In this document: positions 16,268 through 21,579 of the stretch, one piece after another | How positions within the stretch are numbered: position 1 is the stretch's first letter | Layout of the letters: every line of letters begins with the position of its first letter | Source of the DNA: Candidatus Gastranaerophilales bacterium | GTDB lineage: Bacteria; Cyanobacteriota; Vampirovibrionia; Gastranaerophilales; Gastranaerophilaceae | Reading direction: 5' to 3' | DNA length: 37,519 nt | Assembly: GCA_944324245.1 (NCBI GenBank) | Contig: CALUVO010000013.1 | Location: forward strand, 1-37,519 | Position numbers and translations under genes: made by a program | Notes under the pieces: generated by a model | Told to the model about the DNA's origin: nothing | The model's input: only the letters and a program-made list of their open reading frames with translations | The model's database searches: none

Positions 16268-17020
16268 ATGGCACCAATTTCACCAGTATTTTCATATATT
16301 GCATCCGGCGTATCAAAATACCGCTGGAATAACCAAGTTACCGATCCCGTAGAACAAAGGCGTGCGCAGTCTATTGACTTTATGAGAGAAATGCCGTGGG
16401 TGACGGACAATGCCATTGCAACAGCATTGACAGAACTAAAAGGGCTTGTATTTTCACCTCAAGATTTACACTATTTAAAAAAAATGGGAATAGAGGCACC
16501 TTTTGTGTCAGGGAGAGAAGCTGTTGATTTTATAGAAAAAGAAAACATAAGAATAATCTTTGATACCCCTGCTGAAGAAGGAGTTCATGCTCAATATGAA
16601 TATTATAAAAATATAATTACTATAAATAAAAGATATAAAAATACTACGGATTTTGCGGTTATGCTGGCAATAGCAGAGGCCATATTGCATGAAACCGGCC
16701 ATGCTAAAGATAAAGATGGTAACAGTTCGATACAGGAGGAGTTAAATTTTCTGGGAATGAATGCAATTGCACATCGTGCTTTTCTTAAAAAATACGGAGA
16801 TATATTTTCTGATTCAAATGAACCTATTATCAAAGACGGAGTAAGTCTTTATGCAAAACTCTTTTTTGATAATGATCCAGATAAAAGAGCGCTGATAGCA
16901 AGAATAAAACAAAAATACGGCGACTTGCCCACAGGCGACAGACTGCATCCGCCGGGAAAAATTGCAAGAACTGCAAAAAAATCAATTGTAGACAATACAC
17001 TATATTGTTACTTTTTGTAA
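16268..17020 (+). CDS. HExxH zinc metallopeptidase-like protein
   Basis: A 250-residue protein with a gluzincin-type motif HETGHAKD (H141, E142, H145). E157 or E158, 12-13 residues after H145 in SIQEELNFLGMNA, is the likely third zinc ligand. The motif lies on a helix preceded by Ala/Ile-rich residues, as in real metallopeptidases. There is no signal peptide, so the protein is probably cytoplasmic. The N-terminal 20 residues are mildly hydrophobic. It starts 10 bases after the quadruple-GntR gene without its own ribosome site, so it is probably coupled to it. Regulator-plus-protease pairs often work by cleaving a repressor (as with ImmR/ImmA), but here the regulator is a different family and the link is inference. 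Confidence 0.72.
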   Translation: MAPISPVFSYIASGVSKYRWNNQVTDPVEQRRAQSIDFMREMPWVTDNAIATALTELKGLVFSPQDLHYLKKMGIEAPFVSGREAVDFIEKENIRIIFDTPAEEGVHAQYEYYKNIITINKRYKNTTDFAVMLAIAEAILHETGHAKDKDGNSSIQEELNFLGMNAIAHRAFLKKYGDIFSDSNEPIIKDGVSLYAKLFFDNDPDKRALIARIKQKYGDLPTGDRLHPPGKIARTAKKSIVDNTLYCYFL

Positions 17021-17116
17021 AGACATATTTCTTCAAATACACTTGATTTTTAGCAAAAATTTACGTTTACATGTTTTACAATTATAGTAATTGGTCTAGC
17101 AAACATGGTCTAAATG

Positions 17117-17125
17117 TGATATAAT
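17117..17125 (+). promoter_or_regulatory. extended -10 promoter with upstream direct repeat
   Basis: TGATATAAT is a perfect extended -10 element placed about 60 bases before the small gene at 17186. Two copies of TGGTCTA (17092-17098 and 17106-17112) lie just upstream with a 14-base period and could bind a regulator. An identical TGATATAAT precedes the sigma-factor gene at 24569. Confidence 0.6.
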
Positions 17126-17185
17126 TAACCCATAGGTCAGGTTTGATATTTTATATATTTTTACAAATTAATCAAAGGAGGCGCT

Positions 17186-17344
17186 ATGTCCACTAAAACT
17201 GCATCAAATGAAGTAAAAGAAGTAAAATCAAAGTTCAATGATGAATTTGATAATTACTTAAAAAGACAATGCTTAAAAACAACATTCAACGGTCTGGAAC
17301 TTGAAACTTTCAGCTGGTACAAAAAAATGTTGGGTTTGGTATAG
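17186..17344 (+). CDS. 52-residue orphan protein
   Basis: A small gene with an excellent context: an extended -10 promoter, AAAGGAGG (17175-17182) just before the ATG, and a hairpin terminator after the stop. The protein is mostly charged and helical, starts MSTKTASNEVKEVKS and ends FSWYKKMLGLV. It has one Cys and neither a membrane segment nor a signal peptide. I do not recognise it. Its first residues resemble the start of the quadruple-GntR protein upstream (QKKTASN versus STKTASN), which may be chance. The strength of its signals suggests high expression. Confidence 0.7.
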   Translation: MSTKTASNEVKEVKSKFNDEFDNYLKRQCLKTTFNGLELETFSWYKKMLGLV

Positions 17345-17368
17345 TCAACATTAAAAGTTAAAAAATAA

Positions 17369-17432
17369 TTTGCAATGATATGTTCATTGCAAATTGCAGA
17401 AGTGTCAATTGTCTTAAAAATGACAATTGACA
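17369..17432. repeat. two perfect tandem hairpins
   Basis: TTTGCAATGA (17369-17378) pairs with TCATTGCAAA (17384-17393), a 10-bp stem with a 5-base loop. TGTCAATTGTC (17403-17413) pairs with GACAATTGACA (17422-17432), an 11-bp stem with an 8-base loop. Both are perfect and follow the 52-residue gene, just ahead of its terminator. They may stabilise the 3' end of the mRNA or belong to a small RNA. Confidence 0.7.
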
Positions 17433-17435
17433 ATG

Positions 17436-17461
17436 AAAGAGGACTTTTTGTCCCCTTTTTT
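17436..17461 (+). terminator. rho-independent terminator of the small gene
   Basis: AAAGAGGAC (17436-17444) pairs with GTCCCCTTT (17450-17458) with one mismatch, and a run of six T follows (17456-17461). It is the third hairpin in a row downstream of the 52-residue gene. Confidence 0.75.
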
Positions 17462-17463
17462 GT

Positions 17464-17564
17464 TATAATATAAATGAATCTCTGATTGGAACTGTGTTAA
17501 CCGAATTGGGATTTATCTCTAACTGAGTTATTGGAATCTAGTGATTCTTGCAGCCAATCAGGGA
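17464..17564 (+). ncRNA. candidate small RNA
   Basis: TATAAT at 17464-17469 is followed 10 bases later by TCTCTGATTGG (17479-17489). That segment pairs with CCAATCAGGGA (17554-17564) as an 11-bp stem with one G-T pair. A small hairpin (GAATC/GATTC, 17534-17547) lies inside. The predicted transcript would begin at the base of the stem. There is no -35 box and no T run after the stem, so this is only a candidate. Confidence 0.25.
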
Positions 17565-17608
17565 TATTTGTATATCTAGTCTTCTTGGTTTATTTAAATT
17601 AACTGTTT

Positions 17609-18268
17609 CTAAACTATTCTAAACACTTCCTCTAAAGTTTTTTTGGGAGGGCGGGAAAAATTATCTCCGTCGGGATAACCGACTGTTAAAAGGGATATTA
17701 CCTTGTTGCCTTTACCAATATTTAACAGCTCGCTAAATTCCTTGTAAGCTACAAGAGGTGCACACATCCAGCATGTGGCAAGCCCCAGAGCATTTGCTGC
17801 AAGCGACATATTTTCAATTGCCGCGCCCATACTGAGTATAGAAGAACGATTATCATAACAATGCAATTCTTCTTTAGTCATTCCGCTATTTTCCAGTATA
17901 GTAAGCATTGTAGAAACACGTTTTTGCTCCACTATGGCAAAAACAACGGGAGCCTTGGTAAAGAACATGGAATAGTATTTGTATCCGTTTAATTTTGCTT
18001 TATCTATTTCATTTTCTACTCTTGCCTGAAGTTCATCATATTTGTTTTCAACACACTGTGCCATTTTTTCTTTCATTTTATCATCATAAATTGCAATAAA
18101 CTCCCAGTTCTGGGTATTGGTAGCGCTGGGAGCCTGTCTGCCCGCATCGGCTATAATTTTTATTGCCTCAACGGGGGGTATTTTATTTGTGTATTTTCTG
18201 ATAGTTTTACGGGTATTGAGTACATCAAAAAACTCACGCTTTGGTGTATCAAAAAAATTATCCGACAT
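17609..18268 (-). CDS. nitroreductase-family FMN flavoprotein
   Basis: A 219-residue NAD(P)H/FMN oxidoreductase of the NfsB/BluB-like superfamily. R20-K-T-I-R-K-Y (20-26) and APSATNTQNWEF (46-57) bind FMN phosphate and the isoalloxazine ring. GAAIENMSLAANALGLATCWM (from about 150) and the C-terminal GYPDG are family hallmarks. The physiological substrate cannot be told from sequence. AGGAG lies 7 bases before the ATG. The start is only 18 bases from the start of the divergent vWA gene, so the two promoters and 5' ends must overlap with the opposite coding regions. Confidence 0.9.
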   Translation of the reverse strand: MSDNFFDTPKREFFDVLNTRKTIRKYTNKIPPVEAIKIIADAGRQAPSATNTQNWEFIAIYDDKMKEKMAQCVENKYDELQARVENEIDKAKLNGYKYYSMFFTKAPVVFAIVEQKRVSTMLTILENSGMTKEELHCYDNRSSILSMGAAIENMSLAANALGLATCWMCAPLVAYKEFSELLNIGKGNKVISLLTVGYPDGDNFSRPPKKTLEEVFRIV

Positions 18269-18286
18269 ATACGGACTCCTAATTTT

Positions 18287-19012
18287 ATGAATTCAATTTC
18301 CAGAAAACTTATATCTATTATATTTATAGTATTTTTTGTGCTATTTGTAAATACCCTGAGTTTAAAAGCCCTGACACAAAAGGGTTCGGCACAAAAAGAA
18401 AGTGATGAATTTATTCTTTTTATTGTAGATTTTTCAAACAGTATGACAGAAAAACTGCACGGTACAAAAAAAATCAATATGGTATTAGACACTATGCAGG
18501 AACTGCTGCCCCAAATTTCTCCGGATAAACGTGTAGGATTGCGTGTATACGGACATAAAGGAGGAAACTTTATACCGGGAATGGCTTGTAATGCAAGCAG
18601 CCTGATTGTACCGATGATAAAAGGAAGCGCCCCGCAGATTCAAAGCGCACTATTTTCTCTACAACCAACTGGATGGACGCCTATTACGTATTCTCTAAAA
18701 CAGGCGGTAAATTCGGATTTTGCTGGTGTATCAGGGAAAAAGAGGATTATACTCCTGACTGACGGCGGAGAAAATTGTGACGAAAGCCCGTGTGATTATG
18801 TGATGGAGCTTACAAAAACAAGGCAGGATATTTTTATAGATGTCATTGCTTTTAATATCTATGATCAGGAAGCTAATAATCAGCTAAAATGCACTGCTCT
18901 TGTGACAAGCGGAAAATTTTATTCCGCAAACACAGCTGCAGAACTAATGCAAAGCCTGCAAAACTCTTTGAATGTGCAAAAAGAAGTACAGGGTGTAATT
19001 ATTTCGCATTAA
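18287..19012 (+). CDS. exported or membrane-anchored von Willebrand factor A-domain protein
   Basis: A 241-residue protein with an N-terminal hydrophobic segment (about residues 8-28) acting as signal peptide or anchor, then a vWA domain. The metal-ion-dependent adhesion site is complete: D48-x-S50-x-S52 in VDFSNSM, T131 in TGWTPITY, and D159 in LLTDGGENC. It therefore probably binds a divalent metal and a protein ligand outside the cytoplasm. The ATG is 18 bases from the divergent nitroreductase start and has no Shine-Dalgarno sequence. The promoter may lie within the nitroreductase gene. A hairpin follows the stop and separates it from the convergent speE gene. Confidence 0.88.
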   Translation: MNSISRKLISIIFIVFFVLFVNTLSLKALTQKGSAQKESDEFILFIVDFSNSMTEKLHGTKKINMVLDTMQELLPQISPDKRVGLRVYGHKGGNFIPGMACNASSLIVPMIKGSAPQIQSALFSLQPTGWTPITYSLKQAVNSDFAGVSGKKRIILLTDGGENCDESPCDYVMELTKTRQDIFIDVIAFNIYDQEANNQLKCTALVTSGKFYSANTAAELMQSLQNSLNVQKEVQGVIISH

Positions 19013-19020
19013 TCTAATCT

Positions 19021-19038
19021 GGTGCCTCAGACGGCACC
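19021..19038. terminator. hairpin between convergent genes, probable terminator
   Basis: GGTGCC (19021-19026) pairs with GGCACC (19033-19038) across a 6-base loop in the 69-base gap between the vWA gene and speE. The T tract that follows is short and interrupted, so termination efficiency is uncertain. Confidence 0.45.
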
Positions 19039-19081
19039 TGCTCACCTTTTCGAATTTCTCGGACATTCATTCAGCAAATTA

Positions 19082-19921
19082 TTATTTTGTTAATTCTTTT
19101 ACAAAATTCGGCAGAGCAAAACGTGCCAGATGGTATTCTTTGTTATAAATTTTGCACTGTTTTGCAATTTTTTCAGCTCTCGCTTCATCTATATAAGAAA
19201 GCGGCTTCACTGTTTCAGAACAGAAACACCAGCTCCAGTACCCGCCCGGATACGAAGGGATCGGGCCTGTAAATGTATCAACTACCGGAAATACTTTTCT
19301 TAAAAGCGGATACATTTTTTTCATTTCCGCTTGATTTATAAAAGGGGATTCTGACTGTGCTGACATGATTCCGCCTTCTTTTAGTGCTTCTTTTACATTT
19401 GTATAGAATTCTTCAGTAAACAATCCTTCCCCCGGGCCCATAGGATCTGTAGAATCAATCAGTATAACATCATACTGGGATTTTTTGTCTTTTATAAATT
19501 CGATTGCATCTTCAATTCTTACTTCTACCTTCGGATTATCAAGCTCACAGCCGATAGTTGGCAGATACTTTTTGCAGGCATCTACTACCATACCGTCAAT
19601 CTCGCATAATACAACCTTCTTAACAGTATCATGTTTTAAAACCTCTCTTATTGTTCCGCCGTCGCCGCCGCCTATTACCAGTACAGATTCAGGTTTTTTG
19701 TGATTTATCATAGGTATATGAGAAATCATTTCATGATAATAAAATTCATCACGTTCCGTTGTCATCATTAAGCCGTCAAGAGTCAATACTCTGCCCATAG
19801 ACTCCGTATCAAAAATATCGACTTTTTGAAATTCAGACTGTCCGCTGAATAACGTTTCTTTAACCGTCATACAACAGCCAAAACCGTCCTTGCTGAGTTC
19901 ACAATATCTCATATCCAACAT
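19082..19921 (-). CDS. speE: polyamine aminopropyltransferase (spermidine synthase)
   Basis: A 279-residue class I methyltransferase-fold enzyme that moves the aminopropyl group of decarboxylated SAM to putrescine. Key elements are GQSEFQ (27-32), the glycine loop GGGDGG (84-89), E107 for the dcSAM ribose, D138 in RIEDA, and the catalytic D156 and D159 in DSTDP. The C-terminal PSYPGGYWSWCF is typical. AAGGAAG is 7 bases before the ATG at 19921. The second Met (residue 4) is an alternative start. No decarboxylase for making dcSAM lies nearby. It is an isolated minus-strand gene convergent with the vWA gene. Confidence 0.95.
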   Translation of the reverse strand: MLDMRYCELSKDGFGCCMTVKETLFSGQSEFQKVDIFDTESMGRVLTLDGLMMTTERDEFYYHEMISHIPMINHKKPESVLVIGGGDGGTIREVLKHDTVKKVVLCEIDGMVVDACKKYLPTIGCELDNPKVEVRIEDAIEFIKDKKSQYDVILIDSTDPMGPGEGLFTEEFYTNVKEALKEGGIMSAQSESPFINQAEMKKMYPLLRKVFPVVDTFTGPIPSYPGGYWSWCFCSETVKPLSYIDEARAEKIAKQCKIYNKEYHLARFALPNFVKELTK

Positions 19922-20052
19922 AGCGCAACTTCCTTATAAAACTATTCAATGTAGAAATTATATCATGCAAAAATACAACATATAAAACATTCGTTTTTTG
20001 CAGAGAACTTGTGTAATAATAAAATTGTTTCAGGTTGATACACGATAAATTT

Positions 20053-20937
20053 ATGAAAAGGCAAACAATAGGATTTTTAAACGGAGCTATAGCTGCTGCA
20101 AGTTACGGAACAAACCCGCTTTTTGCACTTCCGCTTTATGCCGGCGGAATAGGTATAAACTCCGTACTTTTTTACAGATATGCTTTTGCTGTAATTATAT
20201 ATTGGATATGGTTAAAATTCGTAAAAAAGGTTTGTTTAAAAATAACATTTAAAGAGTTTATACCTTTATTAATACTCGGCTTGTTTTTTTCTCTTTCATC
20301 TTTGACGCTCTTTGAAGCTTTTAAATATATTGAAGCAGGTATTGCCTGCACTATACTTTTTATTTATCCGCTGCTTGTTGCAATAATTATGACTTTATTT
20401 TTCAAAGAAAAAATAACAAAAACCGTTATATTTTCTATATTATTAACATCAGCAGGCATAGCCCTTTTGTATAAAGGCAAGTCTGGCGCAAGTCTTAATA
20501 TACATGGCGTTTCTGTTGTATTACTTTCCGCATTGCTTTATGCACTTTACATAGTCGGTGTTAAAAATATAAAAACCGTAAGCCACATAAAAACTGACAA
20601 ACTAAGCTTTTACGTAATGTTATTCGGCTTGCTTGTTTATATATACAATCTTAAATTCTGTACACAGCTTCAAATTATAGATTCACCCTTACTCTGGCTG
20701 TGTACGGTCGCTCTGTCTTTGTTCCCGACTATTATTTCACTTGAAACAATATCAATATCTATAAAACTAATCGGCTCTACAACAACAGCAATCCTTGGCG
20801 CATTGGAGCCTTTGACTGCTATATTTTTCGGAGTTGTATTTTTCCATGAACATCTTACATTACGAATCTGCATAGGTGTTATGTTGATTCTTTTCGGTGT
20901 ATTTTTGATAATCACAAGAAAACGAATCCGCGCATAA
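20053..20937 (+). CDS. EamA/DMT-family transporter
   Basis: A 294-residue membrane protein with about ten hydrophobic helices in two EamA repeats. The first starts NGAIAAASYGTNPLFALPLY, and the second contains SALLYALYIVGVKNI and GALEPLTAIFFGVVFFHE, all typical of drug/metabolite exporters. The substrate is not predictable. I chose the ATG at 20053: a TTG at 20035 also opens the frame, but it abuts the only AGG and adds a polar stretch foreign to the family. No clear ribosome site is visible for either. The gene ends at a two-way terminator shared with the convergent gene at 20994. Confidence 0.9.
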   Translation: MKRQTIGFLNGAIAAASYGTNPLFALPLYAGGIGINSVLFYRYAFAVIIYWIWLKFVKKVCLKITFKEFIPLLILGLFFSLSSLTLFEAFKYIEAGIACTILFIYPLLVAIIMTLFFKEKITKTVIFSILLTSAGIALLYKGKSGASLNIHGVSVVLLSALLYALYIVGVKNIKTVSHIKTDKLSFYVMLFGLLVYIYNLKFCTQLQIIDSPLLWLCTVALSLFPTIISLETISISIKLIGSTTTAILGALEPLTAIFFGVVFFHEHLTLRICIGVMLILFGVFLIITRKRIRA

Positions 20938-20938
20938 A

Positions 20939-20975
20939 AAATCTGCCCGAATTCTAAATTAAATCAGGCAGATTT
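20939..20975. terminator. bidirectional hairpin terminator
   Basis: AAATCTGCC (20939-20947) and GGCAGATTT (20967-20975) form a perfect 9-bp stem. A-rich sequence lies to the left and ATTATTTGTTTTT to the right, so it can work on both strands between the two convergent genes. Confidence 0.75.
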
Positions 20976-20993
20976 ATTATTTGTTTTTATTGT

Positions 20994-21389
20994 CTATACA
21001 GCTTTTTCTCCTTTAAATAAGTTTGTCGCCCAGTTCCAGGCTTTGCTTGCATAGGTATTTACAAACTCGCCAGCTTTGCCTATATATGTCGTTGCATAAT
21101 GAGCAGCTTTTTCATACCAACTTGCACCATCTTTTAAAGCAGCATTTGGATTAAAAGTATTAGGCAAATACTTTCTACCGAGTCCTACTGCTGCAGCAAG
21201 CACAGCCAATGTAACAACGGTTTTTGCAAACCAGTGGCTTTTTTTCTTGGGTGCATATCCCCCTGCCGGACCAGCCATAGGACTGTTGGCAACCGGCTGT
21301 TGTGCGGTTTGGGCATTTGCAGAATAAGCTGATGCTTTTGAAATTGTTTCTTGACTCATTGGTCTGATTGTAGAAAAACCTACTGACAT
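20994..21389 (-). CDS. small single-pass membrane protein, unknown
   Basis: A 131-residue protein that I do not recognise. It starts MSVGFSTIRPMS, followed by an Ala/Gln/Pro-rich linker with GPAGGYAP, then Lys residues and one hydrophobic helix (about 52-70). The C-terminal 60 residues are amphipathic with regular aromatic residues (SWYEKAAHYATTYIGKAGE). The ATG at 21389 was preferred to an in-frame GTG at 21398, because AGGAG sits 9 bases before the ATG and would touch the GTG. Its N-terminal SVGFS resembles the motif in other orphans of the window. Topology is probably N-inside with the C-terminal tail outside, which is a guess. Confidence 0.68.
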   Translation of the reverse strand: MSVGFSTIRPMSQETISKASAYSANAQTAQQPVANSPMAGPAGGYAPKKKSHWFAKTVVTLAVLAAAVGLGRKYLPNTFNPNAALKDGASWYEKAAHYATTYIGKAGEFVNTYASKAWNWATNLFKGEKAV

Positions 21390-21579
21390 ACTAAACACTC
21401 CTGTCTTTTACACTTTATACACATACAAAACACAAAGAAAACTTTTGTTGCCATCAGATGCAGTCATGTTTGTAAACATGAAACATTTTGTTACATTATA
21501 ACATTTTTTATATGATTTTGGAATATTTTTTTTAGAACTGTAATCTAAATAAATATAAGAGATAAAAAAGGATAAAAAT

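Noticed and set aside
20035..20052. TTG start for the EamA gene
   Set aside because: It directly follows the only AGG and adds polar residues foreign to the family. The ATG at 20053 gives the usual N terminus.
21390..21398. GTG start for the small membrane protein
   Set aside because: It overlaps the AGGAG that is well spaced for the ATG at 21389.
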